Part shown: positions 8,182-25,523 of the stretch, piece after piece
Numbering within the stretch: the stretch's first letter is position 1
Layout: each line of letters begins with the position of its first letter
Origin: CAWDMW01 sp963803575
Lineage (GTDB): Bacteria > Pseudomonadota > Alphaproteobacteria > Rickettsiales > UBA998
DNA length: 64,000 bases
NCBI GenBank assembly: GCA_963803575.1
Contig: CAWDMW010000002.1
Span: forward strand, 682,001-746,000
Direction of reading: 5' to 3'
Notes under the pieces: generated by a model
The model's input: the letters and a program-made list of their open reading frames with translations, nothing else
What the model was told of the DNA's origin: nothing
The model's database searches: none
Made by a program: the position numbers and the translations under genes

Positions 8182-10053
8182 ATGAATGATAAACCCATTC
8201 CTTTTGAAACTGTCGTATCTCGCCGAGAATTTTTGCGCTCTGCATTGTTTGGTGGCGCTGCAATATACATGGCATCAAGTGCATGTACTTCATCTTTAGC
8301 TGCGGCAACCAGTCTTTCAACAGTTACTCCGCTATTGACCTTTAAAGAAATTCCCAAGCAATTCAGTGCAAGCCATACCATTGCGCCTCATTACACAGCA
8401 AAGCCGTTACTTCGGTGGGGTGATGCTTTAGATAGCACATCTGTTCCGTTTAATCCCGAAACGTTTACCGCTTCCATGCAGGCACGTAGTGTTGGGTATA
8501 ATTGCGACTACACAGCGTACCTGCCTATCACTCGTGGCGGGGTGGAAAGCGATCACGGATTGTTGTGTGTGAATCATGAATACACGAATCGCGAGCTAAT
8601 GTTTCCTGATGTAAAAGATGATTCCAGTGTGGAATTGCAACGTAGTGAAATTGAAATGCAGGCTTTGGGGTGTTCGATTGTTGAAGTGAAGCGAGACGCA
8701 TCTGGGTGGCATTATGTGCCGGAAAGCCCCTATAATCGTCGCATCACCGCTACAACGCCCATGCAGTTTTCCGGCGCGGCGTCAGGGCATGCTTCCATGC
8801 AAACCAATGCTGATCCGGCAGGTAGGCATCCGATAGGAACCATGGCGAATTGTTCCGGCGGTGTAACGCCATGGGGAACGATTCTAACGGCAGAAGAGAA
8901 TATAGATTATTATTTTGATGGCAACGTGCATCCCGACTACGTGGATGATTATAAGCGCTATACCATTGCTAAAACTCCGCGCCACAACTGGCATAAGATT
9001 GATCCGCGGTTTGATGTGGGAAAAGAGCCAAATGAACCTAACCGCTTTGGCTGGATTGTGGAATATGACCCGTATGACCCAAATTCTGTTCCGGTAAAGC
9101 ATACGGCGCTTGGACGCTTCAAACATGAGTGCGCTACAACAGTTCTGAATCACGATGGGCACATTGTGGTCTATAGCGGTGATGATGAAGTATTTGAGTA
9201 TCTGTACCGGTTTGTCAGTAAGCAACGTTACCGACCGGATGATATGAATCATAACCGTACATTATTGCATGAAGGCACGTTGTCTGTGGCGCGTTTTAGT
9301 GAAAACGGCGTCATGCATTGGATTCCCTTAGTGTTTGGCCAGCATGGCTTGACGCAAGAAAACGGGTTTTACTCTCAGGCAGACATTCTTATTCATGCAA
9401 GACGCGCAGCAGATCAGGTTGGCGCGACTCCGATGGACAGGCCGGAAGATGTAGATGTAAATCCACTGACAGGATCAGTATTTGTGGCGCTCACTAACAA
9501 TAAAGAGCGCCAACACCCCAACGTGGCAAATGACCGTATTTACAATAGGTATGGCCATATCCTTGAGTTATCTCCGCCAGTGGTCGAAGGAAACGTGGCG
9601 CATTCTGCAACGAATATGCGATGGGACGTGCTGTTGAAAGCCGGTGACCCTCACCAACCAGCGCATGGTGCGTGGTATCCTCGTCAGCCGTCACATCATG
9701 GCTGGTTAGCGAACCCTGATAATTTAACGTCTGACGCTCGTGGGTGCCTCTGGATATGTACAGATGGCCAGCAAACATCTATTGGTCAATCAGAAGGGCT
9801 ATACGCAACCGAGTGTATTGGTGCCTATCGTGGTCAGCCAAAATTGTTTTTTACATCTCCCAAAGGCGCGGAAATCACGGGTGTATCCTTTACACCCGAT
9901 AGCCGTACAATGTTTGTTTCCGTTCAGCATCCGGGTGACAATAGCAGTTACCGTAATCCAAGCACGCGCTGGCCTGATGCTTCTTCGGATATGCCACCAC
10001 GACCGTCTGTTATTGCAATTGAGCATAGCTCCCGTCATGTTATCGGTAGTTAA
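8182..10053 (+). CDS. phoX: PhoX-family alkaline phosphatase, Tat-exported
   Basis: This 623-residue protein belongs to the PhoX/DUF839 family, Ca/Fe-dependent periplasmic phosphatases that release phosphate from organic esters. The N-terminus carries a twin-arginine signal (SRREFLRSALFGGAAIYMASSA). Family blocks are CVNHEYTNRELMFP, ANCSGGVTPWGTILTAEENIDYYF, GRFKHECATTVLNHDGHIVVYSGDDEVFEYLYRFVS, MDRPEDVDVNPLTGSVFVALTNN and the C-terminal TGVSFTPDSRTMFVSVQHPGD. A GTG lies directly before the chosen ATG and is an alternative start. The gene begins about 80 bases after phoB, supporting a phosphate role. Whether it is under PhoB control cannot be read from the sequence. Confidence 0.85.
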   Translation: MNDKPIPFETVVSRREFLRSALFGGAAIYMASSACTSSLAAATSLSTVTPLLTFKEIPKQFSASHTIAPHYTAKPLLRWGDALDSTSVPFNPETFTASMQARSVGYNCDYTAYLPITRGGVESDHGLLCVNHEYTNRELMFPDVKDDSSVELQRSEIEMQALGCSIVEVKRDASGWHYVPESPYNRRITATTPMQFSGAASGHASMQTNADPAGRHPIGTMANCSGGVTPWGTILTAEENIDYYFDGNVHPDYVDDYKRYTIAKTPRHNWHKIDPRFDVGKEPNEPNRFGWIVEYDPYDPNSVPVKHTALGRFKHECATTVLNHDGHIVVYSGDDEVFEYLYRFVSKQRYRPDDMNHNRTLLHEGTLSVARFSENGVMHWIPLVFGQHGLTQENGFYSQADILIHARRAADQVGATPMDRPEDVDVNPLTGSVFVALTNNKERQHPNVANDRIYNRYGHILELSPPVVEGNVAHSATNMRWDVLLKAGDPHQPAHGAWYPRQPSHHGWLANPDNLTSDARGCLWICTDGQQTSIGQSEGLYATECIGAYRGQPKLFFTSPKGAEITGVSFTPDSRTMFVSVQHPGDNSSYRNPSTRWPDASSDMPPRPSVIAIEHSSRHVIGS

Positions 10054-10131
10054 TGCTTGCTATTTTCCTCAAATAGGAATAAAGACCATAGAAATAATGA
10101 ATGTTTTATAAGTAAGGCAAGGAGTATTATA

Positions 10132-10320
10132 TTGAATCCGGCTAAGTTTATGCGTGAGGTAAAGCAGGAGACTCGTAAGGTGACCTGGCCAACACGCAAA
10201 GAAACCACTGTTTCCACGGTGCTGGTGTTAGTGTTGGCGATGATAACATCATTGTTTTTCCTAATGGTAGATAGCGTGCTTGCGGCTGCGATTCAATGGA
10301 TACTCGGAATAGGGAAGTAA
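10132..10320 (+). CDS. secE: Preprotein translocase subunit SecE
   Basis: This is a 62-residue single-helix SecE, part of the SecYEG channel. The family block FMREVKQETRKVTWPTRKET precedes one membrane helix (TVLVLVLAMITSLFFLMV). I chose the TTG at 10132 because AAGGAG lies seven bases upstream and the resulting length is normal; the longer open frame from 10057 adds residues with no SecE likeness. It forms an operon with nusG (8-base gap). Unlike in many relatives, tRNA-Trp is not directly upstream. Confidence 0.9.
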   Translation: MNPAKFMREVKQETRKVTWPTRKETTVSTVLVLVLAMITSLFFLMVDSVLAAAIQWILGIGK

Positions 10321-10327
10321 GGATAGT

Positions 10328-10900
10328 ATGTCTGATACACTGAAAACGCCACGCGAAAATCGCTCTAACCCGCGCTGGTATATTGTGCAAGCGCACTCAG
10401 GGTTTGAAAAGAAAGTTGCTCAATCTATTTTGGAGGACGCAGCTAAGCAAGGTGTGTCAGAGTTATTTGAAGATATTGTCGTACCTACAGAAAGTGTTGT
10501 AGAAATACGTCGGGGCAAAAAAGTTGCATCAGAGCGCAAATTCTTTCCGGGCTATGTGCTGGTGAAAATGGTGATGAATGACGTTAGCTGGCAGTTAGTC
10601 AAAAACACACCGAAAATAGCCGGGTTTCTTGGTGGTGGTGGTAATCGCCCCCAGCCCGTGATGCAGTCTGAAGTAGATCGCATTTTTGCACAGGTGCAGG
10701 AAGGTATTGAGAAGCCGAAAAGTCAGATACTGTTTGAGATTGGCGAGCAGGTGAAGATAACGGAAGGGCCGTTTGAGTCGTTTGTTGGTATCATTGAAGA
10801 GGTGGATCAGGAGAAAGAGCGTATTAAGCTGTCTGTTTCCATCTTTGGGCGCCCAACTCCCCTAGAGTTGCAATACTCTCAAGCCGAGAAAATATCATAA
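10328..10900 (+). CDS. nusG: Transcription termination/antitermination factor NusG
   Basis: This is 190 residues. The N-terminal NGN domain begins RWYIVQAHSGFEKKVAQSI and contains FFPGYVLVKMVMND. The C-terminal KOW domain has GEQVKITEGPFESFVGIIEEVD. NusG binds RNA polymerase and bridges it to Rho or the ribosome. It is preceded by an AAGGATAG ribosome site and follows secE closely. An 89-base gap with a likely promoter separates it from rplK. Confidence 0.95.
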   Translation: MSDTLKTPRENRSNPRWYIVQAHSGFEKKVAQSILEDAAKQGVSELFEDIVVPTESVVEIRRGKKVASERKFFPGYVLVKMVMNDVSWQLVKNTPKIAGFLGGGGNRPQPVMQSEVDRIFAQVQEGIEKPKSQILFEIGEQVKITEGPFESFVGIIEEVDQEKERIKLSVSIFGRPTPLELQYSQAEKIS

Positions 10901-10936
10901 GGTTTGCCTGTTTTTGTCGAAACACGAAATAAACAG

Positions 10937-10966
10937 TTGACAATGATGGCAACAAGTTACTATAAA
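10937..10966 (+). promoter_or_regulatory. Candidate sigma-70-type promoter for rplKAJL-rpoBC
   Basis: TTGACA at 10937-10942 and TATAAA at 10961-10966 are separated by 18 bases, about 25 bases before the rplK start. The match to the consensus is good and the position is sensible for the ribosomal protein operon. Confidence 0.55.
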
Positions 10967-10989
10967 ACTTTTCCTAAACGAGACGGACT

Positions 10990-11421
10990 ATGGCAAAGCA
11001 AATAAGTGGTTATATAAAGTTACAAATTCCAGCAGGCAAGGCAAACCCATCGCCACCAGTTGGGCCCGCGCTGGGACAGCGTGGCGTCAACATTATGGAG
11101 TTCTGTAAAGCATTTAACGCAGCAACTCAGAGTGTAGATGCTGGAACGCCTGTACCGGTGGTTATCACGGTTTACGCGGATCGTAGCTTTACGTTTATTA
11201 CAAAAACAGCTCCCGTATCGTTCTTCCTTAAGAAGGCGGCAAACCTTGCCAAGGGTGCTAATGCTCCTGGTAAAGAAGTGAAGGGTAATGTAACGCTTAC
11301 TCAAGTGGAAGAGATTGCAAAGCAGAAGATGGTTGATCTTAATGCGCATACTGTTGAAGCTGCAATGGAAATGATAAAAGGATCTGCTGTCTCAATGGGA
11401 CTGCAGGTAGTGGAAGGGTAA
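10990..11421 (+). CDS. rplK: 50S ribosomal protein L11
   Basis: This is 143 residues and full length. It begins [39 protein letters not shown], the conserved N-terminal domain of L11, and has the RNA-binding C-terminal domain with GTAKSMGL-like [14 protein letters not shown]11 forms the GTPase-associated centre with 23S rRNA and the L10/L12 stalk. It is first in the L11-L1-L10-L12-rpoBC cluster and separated from rplA by five bases. Confidence 0.96.
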   Translation: MAKQISGYIKLQIPAGKANPSPPVGPALGQRGVNIMEFCKAFNAATQSVDAGTPVPVVITVYADRSFTFITKTAPVSFFLKKAANLAKGANAPGKEVKGNVTLTQVEEIAKQKMVDLNAHTVEAAMEMIKGSAVSMGLQVVEG

Positions 11422-11426
11422 CGGCT

Positions 11427-12122
11427 ATGGCAAAGTATGGTAAGCGTATACGTGAATTGCAGGAATCAGTCGATCAGGAAAAGACTTACTCTGCGCTAGA
11501 GGCGTGCGAATTGGTGAAGGGCAATGCTAACGCAAAGTTTGATGAGACGGTTGAAGTATCTGTGGTGCTGGGTGTTGACGCAAGAAAGTCTGATCAAATG
11601 GTTCGTGGTACGGTCTCGCTGCCAAACGGTACCGGAAAGACCGTAAGAGTAGCTGTGTTTGCACGCGATGCTAAAGCAGAAGAGGCACGGGGTGCCGGCG
11701 CTGATATTGTTGGTGCAGATGACTTGGTAGAGCAAATTCAGAAAGGCGAAATAAACTTTGATCGCTGCATCGCTTCACCCGATATGATGGCGCTTGTTGG
11801 GCGTGTTGCGAAAATTCTTGGGCCTAAGGGCTTGATGCCAAATCCTAAGCTCGGAACAGTAACGCCTAATGTGGCTCAAGCCGTTGAAACGGCAAAAGCA
11901 GGTGAGATTCAATTCCGTATGGAGAAGAGTGCTATTATTCACGCTGGTATAGGCAAGGCGAGTTTTGACGCAGATAAAGTACAGCAGAATCTTCAGGCAT
12001 TACTTGGAGCGATAGAGAAGCTAAAACCTTCTTCTTCTAAAGGTGTCTATATCAAAAAAATGTATCTTTCATCTTCTATGGGTTTGGGTGTTAAGGTAGA
12101 TGTTGCATCCGTTGCGGCATGA
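11427..12122 (+). CDS. rplA: 50S ribosomal protein L1
   Basis: This is 231 residues, the normal length. Typical L1 blocks are [66 protein letters not shown] and [14 protein letters not shown]1 forms the E-site stalk and in many bacteria represses its own operon. It follows rplK directly and leads into rplJ after 18 bases. Confidence 0.96.
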   Translation: MAKYGKRIRELQESVDQEKTYSALEACELVKGNANAKFDETVEVSVVLGVDARKSDQMVRGTVSLPNGTGKTVRVAVFARDAKAEEARGAGADIVGADDLVEQIQKGEINFDRCIASPDMMALVGRVAKILGPKGLMPNPKLGTVTPNVAQAVETAKAGEIQFRMEKSAIIHAGIGKASFDADKVQQNLQALLGAIEKLKPSSSKGVYIKKMYLSSSMGLGVKVDVASVAA

Positions 12123-12140
12123 TAATAAAAGGATGATGAT

Positions 12141-12653
12141 ATGAATCGTACACAAAAAGCACAATGGATCGAAGGGCTGCGAGAGTCCCTTGATGGTGCT
12201 GAGATAGTAATATTAGTGCATTATAAAGGTCTTAATGTGTCTCAGATGACTGAACTTAGAGTTCAGGCAAGGCAGTGTGGAACCAGTTTTAAGGTTACTA
12301 AAAACTCTTTGATGAAACTGGCTGTTAAAGATTCGCCTTTTGGTGATCTTAGCAGTGAGCTTTCCGGTCCTACTGCTGTGGCTTACTCGTCAGACCCTGT
12401 GTCTGCTGCAAAGGTAGTGTCCGAGTTTTCGAAAAAGAACGATCATCTCGTTTTGCTTACCGGAATATTCGGCAACACCGTATTAGATTCCGCGCAAATA
12501 CAGGAATTGGCTAAAATGCCTTCTCTAGATGAATTAAGAGCGAAAATTATCTCGCTCATTAATACTCCTGCAACCCGTATTGCCGGTGTAGTTCAGGCGC
12601 CAGCAGGCCAGCTTGCGCGTGTGTTCAGTGCTTACAGTACTGGTCAGTCATAG
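12141..12653 (+). CDS. rplJ: 50S ribosomal protein L10
   Basis: This is 170 residues. It contains the L10 core ([52 protein letters not shown]) and a C-terminal helix that carries L12 dimers. The start is preceded by AAAAGGATGATG. The space before the start is too short to hold the long L10 leader known from enterobacteria, so any autoregulation would act elsewhere in the transcript. Confidence 0.96.
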   Translation: MNRTQKAQWIEGLRESLDGAEIVILVHYKGLNVSQMTELRVQARQCGTSFKVTKNSLMKLAVKDSPFGDLSSELSGPTAVAYSSDPVSAAKVVSEFSKKNDHLVLLTGIFGNTVLDSAQIQELAKMPSLDELRAKIISLINTPATRIAGVVQAPAGQLARVFSAYSTGQS

Positions 12654-12691
12654 GTCACATAAAACTAACTTACAAAACAAAGGAACATATC

Positions 12692-13069
12692 ATGGCTAAT
12701 TTAGAAGAAATCGTTGAGCAACTATCTGTTCTTACAGTGCTGGAAGCAGCAGAGTTGTCAAAGTTATTAGAAGAAAAATGGGGTGTCTCCGCCGCTGCCC
12801 CTGTAGCTGTTGCAGCAGCTCCCGGTGCAGCTGGAGGTGAGGCCGCTGCAGAAGAGAAAGACGAATTTGATGTTGTTCTAGCTTCCGCTGGTGAGAAGAA
12901 AATCAATGTCATCAAAGAAGTTCGTGCTATAACAGGTCTCGGCCTTAAAGAAGCGAAAGAACTTGTTGAAGCAGCTCCTAAGCCAGTTAAAGAAGCTGTC
13001 TCAAAGGATGAAGCAAACAAGATTAAAGAGCAACTTGAGTCTGCTGGAGCAACAGTTGAACTCAAGTAG
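12692..13069 (+). CDS. rplL: 50S ribosomal protein L7/L12
   Basis: This is 125 residues. The N-terminal dimerisation helices ([28 protein letters not shown]) are followed by an Ala/Pro/Gly-rich hinge (about 33-55). The C-terminal factor-binding domain has [25 protein letters not shown]. The start has AAAGGAAC upstream. It is followed by a strong hairpin before rpoB. Confidence 0.96.
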   Translation: MANLEEIVEQLSVLTVLEAAELSKLLEEKWGVSAAAPVAVAAAPGAAGGEAAAEEKDEFDVVLASAGEKKINVIKEVRAITGLGLKEAKELVEAAPKPVKEAVSKDEANKIKEQLESAGATVELK

Positions 13070-13089
13070 TACGCTATAGTGCTATGTTT

Positions 13090-13121
13090 TAGGCGTATCA
13101 ACAACTTCGTTGGTGCGCCTA
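13090..13121 (+). terminator. rplL-rpoB intergenic hairpin (attenuator)
   Basis: A 13-bp stem including two G-U pairs (TAGGCGTATCAAC with GTTGGTGCGCCTA) closes a six-base AACTTC loop 20 bases after the rplL stop. Only a broken T-rich stretch follows, which suits a partial terminator or processing site. In well-studied bacteria an attenuator and RNase III site at this place lowers rpoBC expression relative to the ribosomal proteins. Confidence 0.65.
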
Positions 13122-13163
13122 TACTGCTTTCTTTATAATATTTCTATCTACTACGGGTACCCA

Positions 13164-21555
<8,392 letters not shown>

Positions 21556-21566
21556 GCCTTTAAAGG

Positions 21567-21598
21567 TAGGAGGGATATAATTCCGCTTATCCCTCCTA
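21567..21598 (+). terminator. Hairpin after rpoC
   Basis: An 11-bp perfect stem (TAGGAGGGATA with TATCCCTCCTA) and a ten-base loop begin 12 bases after the rpoC stop. No U-run follows, so it may be a weak terminator or a 3'-end stabiliser for the rpoBC message. Confidence 0.55.
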
Positions 21599-21678
21599 TC
21601 AATAAATTCACATTATAAAAAAGTTCTATACTTTTGCAGTGCAACATTCTAAATTGGTTCAATGTTTAGAAGAATAGT

Positions 21679-22362
21679 ATGCGTACGTTAGTGGATAACG
21701 TGACTCTGCGTTACATAGAAAGCACATTTGTTACAGAAACCGCATTGCTTCAACAAGCACGGTATGCCGGTGAAGAACGTGTGTCTGGTATGCAAATCAG
21801 CCCATATGAAGGCAAGCTGCTGGCCTTGTTAGTGCGTATTGCTAGTGCCGCTAACATATTGGAAATTGGAACATTTATGGGTTACTCCAGCTTATGGATG
21901 GCTCAGTCTTTACCGGAAAATGGGCGCATCACTACGTTAGAGTCATGCAAAGATCATGCTGCCATGGCACAATCGCACTTTAACCAAACGCTATATCCTG
22001 AACGTTTCATACTTAAGCAAGGGGCAGCGCTTACAACATTGACAGAAATACAGGCTTTAGGCCATCGTTATGATGTTGTGTTCATGGATGCAGCAAAAAA
22101 AGAATATGTGGCATATCTTGATGCTACAGATACATTACTGCGTGATGGTGGGCTTATTATTGCAGATAATACGCTGCTATTTGGACATATGGCGAATGAT
22201 CCCAAAAAGACTGTTCCCAGTAGCACGGTTAAGGTAATGTACGAGTTTAACAAACGGCTGGCAGATAAAACGCGGTATGATAGTATATTAGTTCCAACGG
22301 AAGAAGGACTAACTGTTGCTGTGAAACTGCCACGAAACTGTAACATTCGCACGGTACTATAG
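21679..22362 (+). CDS. SAM-dependent O-methyltransferase (COMT-like)
   Basis: This is a 227-residue class I methyltransferase of the catechol/caffeoyl-CoA O-methyltransferase type. The SAM-binding motif I is ANILEIGTFMGYSSLWMA, followed by ITTLES, the metal/SAM block YDVVFMDAAKKEYVAYLD and IIADNTLLFG. Such enzymes methylate hydroxyl groups on diverse small molecules; the substrate cannot be read from sequence or from neighbours. It is followed after about 37 bases by a large unknown membrane protein on the same strand. Confidence 0.8.
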   Translation: MRTLVDNVTLRYIESTFVTETALLQQARYAGEERVSGMQISPYEGKLLALLVRIASAANILEIGTFMGYSSLWMAQSLPENGRITTLESCKDHAAMAQSHFNQTLYPERFILKQGAALTTLTEIQALGHRYDVVFMDAAKKEYVAYLDATDTLLRDGGLIIADNTLLFGHMANDPKKTVPSSTVKVMYEFNKRLADKTRYDSILVPTEEGLTVAVKLPRNCNIRTVL

Positions 22363-22399
22363 ATAAGGTAGACAGAAAAAGGACAAACAAGGCTCTTAT

Positions 22400-24394
22400 A
22401 TGAAATATTTGTTTTCTGCTGAAGACTCACTAGTGAAGGAAATAAACATTGTTTCCAAAGGTAAGGAGTTGCACGCAACTCTTCATGCTCCAGAGGGAGG
22501 TGATCCCGCTTCACTATCTCATTTAAAGTGTAAAATGGAAGAAAATGGTTTTAGCGTTTTTGCGGATGTACAAGATGACAACCATGTGCTGAACATTCGC
22601 GGCTTCAATAATGCTGATAAGTTTATGGGAGCTGTAGCGAATGACGGTGGTGTGTCTGGGCCGTTCACTGTAGAGATTACGCCAGACGAAATGCACGATA
22701 AAAAAAATCTTGGTGATATGCTCCATGATAATGCGCTGACTGTAGCAGGATGGCTGTATCTGGCTGCTGATAGTTGCATTATTGGTTCCGCTGCCTGGCG
22801 TTTATCCGCTGATAATGCAATGATGGATAGCTCTATTTTGCAAAGTGCTGCTGGTGCAGTTGAGCCGTCTAAAGATTTTAGCGAACTGGGGCAGGGAATC
22901 ATGTGGTGGATTCCTAGTTTCTTCCTGATTCTCGCTGGCCATCAGGATCCTAAAGTGGCGGAAGGTTTCTTAAAACGTGATATGCTTGAAGAGATTGATC
23001 GTCAAAACCTCCACGTCCCAACAGAGGTCATGGAGATATTGCGCGAAGATGCATCAGACGGATCATTGGTAGAGAAGCTAATGCAAGCAGTCTATGACCA
23101 TGGCCCTGCCATGAATAATGTTATGCAAATGATTGGTGGAGCATTGATGTTGAAAGCTGGTCATGGACAGGAAAACTTCGGCAAGATGCTTGCTGGTGCG
23201 CTTGTGCTGTTTGGTATGGGTGCAGGTTTATTTTTGCCTGAGCATGAGGAAGCAAAAGTTTACAGTAAAAATCTTGGGGAAGCTACATTGTCTAACCCTG
23301 AGCAATTGCAAAACAGCAATCTTCCTATATCCAAAGGCAGTAAAGATACCTTGGATGAAGCTGAGTCGCTTTCACAAACGCTTACACCTAAAGAAGATAA
23401 AGGGTTTTTAGGAAACTTACTGCGTAAAATTGATCCGCTTGCCTATAGCGGTACTACTGCTACAGGGAATAATATTCTTAATGGATTCGGTGTATGGGAT
23501 GAGAAGTCACAATGGTATAAAGGGGAGCAATGGCACGGTGGCGACAAAGCCGTATTAAACCCTTTATCTCGTGGTAAAGGCGTTCTCTCACGGGAGACGT
23601 TGTCAAACGAAATTGGTGAGTTAAAAAATGATGTGCTGACACAGCAGGATGTGTTAAGCACTGCCAAAAATGCTGTTAGACAACAGCAAGGTTTGCCAGA
23701 TGTAATTGACACCGACGTGCAACGCCAACAATTGGAAAATGCGCTTAAGTTAGATCATGAATATCAGTATCAGTCAGCAGAACTGGAAAAGATTGAAACC
23801 ACGTATCAGGAAAAAGCGCTGCTTTATGGTGAGAAAAACGCTAGTGCTGAAGCATCTACCGCTAATGGTATAGCGCAAATTCTCTATATTGCGGCTAACC
23901 ATTTTTATGCACAATCTTCCAAAGAAAACACGGCTGACCTTAAAGAAATTGACGGGGTGAATGGCATGATGGCCTTAATGGCCAATATTGTTGTGGCGCA
24001 ACCGGCGCATGAGCAAAATGCGGTGATTGAGCGTTTGGCGACAAAATTAAGTGAGAGCAAGTATATTGATTCTTCGGTGCAGGACGTTTCTGATGTATTA
24101 CATGCTAAAGTGGAAATATTAAACCAAAGTGTCTGGCTTGGAAAAGGTGAGAATAACATTGCCGCGTTTAGCCGACCTGAAGACATGGCACCTGTTGCTA
24201 CCGTATCAGTTACGCAAAACAATACGCCTGATAGCCAGATCCTGGAAGCGCAACGTGAATCATTGCAAAAATTGTTTAGTCCGCAAATGGATAAGAATGC
24301 AGCAAATGACAAAGACGCTTCACCGGAAAGTCAATCATTTGAAGAACGGATTGCGGTAAAAAACGCACCCGAAATGAGTATGGCAATTCATTAA
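22400..24394 (+). CDS. Large protein of unknown function with multi-helix membrane core (A)
   Basis: This is 664 residues with no recognised family. The N-terminal ~90 residues look like a small alpha/beta domain (KELHATLHAPEGG, FADVQDDNHVLNIRGF). Three or four hydrophobic segments follow between about 115 and 300: TVAGWLYLAADSCIIGSAAW, GIMWWIPSFFLILAG, NNVMQMIGGALMLKAG and MLAGALVLFGMGAGLFL. The C-terminal ~350 residues are hydrophilic and Gln/Lys/Glu-rich with coiled-coil character, ending in a likely disordered tail. The layout resembles the 609-residue protein at 26591-28420 on the other strand. It is followed by a perfect 15-bp inverted repeat. Confidence 0.7.
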   Translation: MKYLFSAEDSLVKEINIVSKGKELHATLHAPEGGDPASLSHLKCKMEENGFSVFADVQDDNHVLNIRGFNNADKFMGAVANDGGVSGPFTVEITPDEMHDKKNLGDMLHDNALTVAGWLYLAADSCIIGSAAWRLSADNAMMDSSILQSAAGAVEPSKDFSELGQGIMWWIPSFFLILAGHQDPKVAEGFLKRDMLEEIDRQNLHVPTEVMEILREDASDGSLVEKLMQAVYDHGPAMNNVMQMIGGALMLKAGHGQENFGKMLAGALVLFGMGAGLFLPEHEEAKVYSKNLGEATLSNPEQLQNSNLPISKGSKDTLDEAESLSQTLTPKEDKGFLGNLLRKIDPLAYSGTTATGNNILNGFGVWDEKSQWYKGEQWHGGDKAVLNPLSRGKGVLSRETLSNEIGELKNDVLTQQDVLSTAKNAVRQQQGLPDVIDTDVQRQQLENALKLDHEYQYQSAELEKIETTYQEKALLYGEKNASAEASTANGIAQILYIAANHFYAQSSKENTADLKEIDGVNGMMALMANIVVAQPAHEQNAVIERLATKLSESKYIDSSVQDVSDVLHAKVEILNQSVWLGKGENNIAAFSRPEDMAPVATVSVTQNNTPDSQILEAQRESLQKLFSPQMDKNAANDKDASPESQSFEERIAVKNAPEMSMAIH

Positions 24395-24416
24395 TATCAA
24401 TGCTTTGAAGGTAATG

Positions 24417-24449
24417 GCAACAATTGTAACAATCTGTTACAATTGTTGC
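24417..24449. repeat. Perfect 15-bp inverted repeat upstream of lpxC
   Basis: GCAACAATTGTAACA and its exact complement TGTTACAATTGTTGC are separated by ATC, and a T-rich stretch (ATTGTTTCTCT) follows. It lies 22 bases after the stop of the 664-residue gene and about 80 bases before the lpxC start. It may be an AT-rich intrinsic terminator or a regulator-binding palindrome. Confidence 0.6.
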
Positions 24450-24528
24450 ATTGTTTCTCTAAATGTCCTTGTATATGGTAAGATCAACACAGTTTCAGTG
24501 TGTTTGTTCAACAGCAACAAGGCGTTTT

Positions 24529-25461
24529 ATGCAATATACTTTAGCAAAAGCAATGGTCTGTGAAGGCATTAGTCTTCATCAGGGAAAACATGTAACAATG
24601 ACCATCAATCCAGCACCGGAAGGTCATGGCATTTGTTTTCGACGTACAGATATAGAAAATATGCCTGCTGCAATCATTCGTGCTGACTATCGCTACGTTG
24701 TTGATACACGCTTATGTACCGTATTAGAAAATGAGCATGGCGTGCGTCTGTCTACTGTTGAGCATCTCATGGCTGCATTGTGGGGATGCGGTATTGATAA
24801 TGCATTGATTGACATAGATGGTGCTGAAGTGCCTGTCATGGATGGCAGTGCAGAGCCGTTTATTTTCCTCATTGAGTGCGCCGGCATCGTGGCTCAGGAC
24901 GCACCGCGCCGTTATATCAAACTGGATGTTCCTGTAATAGTGCAGGAAGGTGAATCTTGCGCGATTGCCTGCCCATGGGATCAAAACGGATTTGCACTGG
25001 ATGTGGATATTCATTTTAAGCATCAGGCAATTGGTCGGCAGTCCTATCATTTTAACTCTGTAGAAATGTCCTTCCAGCAAATGCTATCACGTGCTCGTAC
25101 TTTTGGTTTTTATGAAGAAGTTGAGGCATTGCAAGCTGCTGGATTGGCACGTGGTGGTTCTATGCATAATGCTGTAGTGATTAATCACGAAGGCATTATG
25201 AACCAGGACGGGTTGCGTTATGAAGATGAATGCGTGCGCCATAAAGCACTGGATTGTATCGGAGATTATTTTCTGGCAGGGCATCGTTTGCTTGGACATA
25301 TCAAGACGTCAAGACCAGGGCATAGCCTGAACAGTAAATTAATCAAAGCAATTTTATCACGCAGTGATGCATGGCATTATGTTGATGCACCGGACGATTT
25401 GCTGCCTGCACATATTGTTTCTGCCATACAAGGGCAGGGCTTATTGGCTGCCGGAATATAG
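24529..25461 (+). CDS. lpxC: UDP-3-O-acyl-N-acetylglucosamine deacetylase
   Basis: This is a 310-residue zinc enzyme for the committed step of lipid A synthesis. The opening AKAMVCEGISLHQGKHVTM, the zinc His79 in LSTVEHLMAALWGCGIDN, the DGSAEPF block and the C-terminal RHKALDCIGDYFLAGHRLLGHI (further zinc ligands) are all present. I chose the ATG at 24529 because AAGG lies upstream and the family begins there; a longer open frame starts at 24463. It shows that the cell makes lipopolysaccharide. Unlike the usual arrangement, ftsZ is not adjacent. Confidence 0.93.
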   Translation: MQYTLAKAMVCEGISLHQGKHVTMTINPAPEGHGICFRRTDIENMPAAIIRADYRYVVDTRLCTVLENEHGVRLSTVEHLMAALWGCGIDNALIDIDGAEVPVMDGSAEPFIFLIECAGIVAQDAPRRYIKLDVPVIVQEGESCAIACPWDQNGFALDVDIHFKHQAIGRQSYHFNSVEMSFQQMLSRARTFGFYEEVEALQAAGLARGGSMHNAVVINHEGIMNQDGLRYEDECVRHKALDCIGDYFLAGHRLLGHIKTSRPGHSLNSKLIKAILSRSDAWHYVDAPDDLLPAHIVSAIQGQGLLAAGI

Positions 25462-25523
25462 TTCCTATTGCATTATCATGTTATTATGGTATGTAAACTC
25501 TTTTATAATGGAGAGATAAATAC

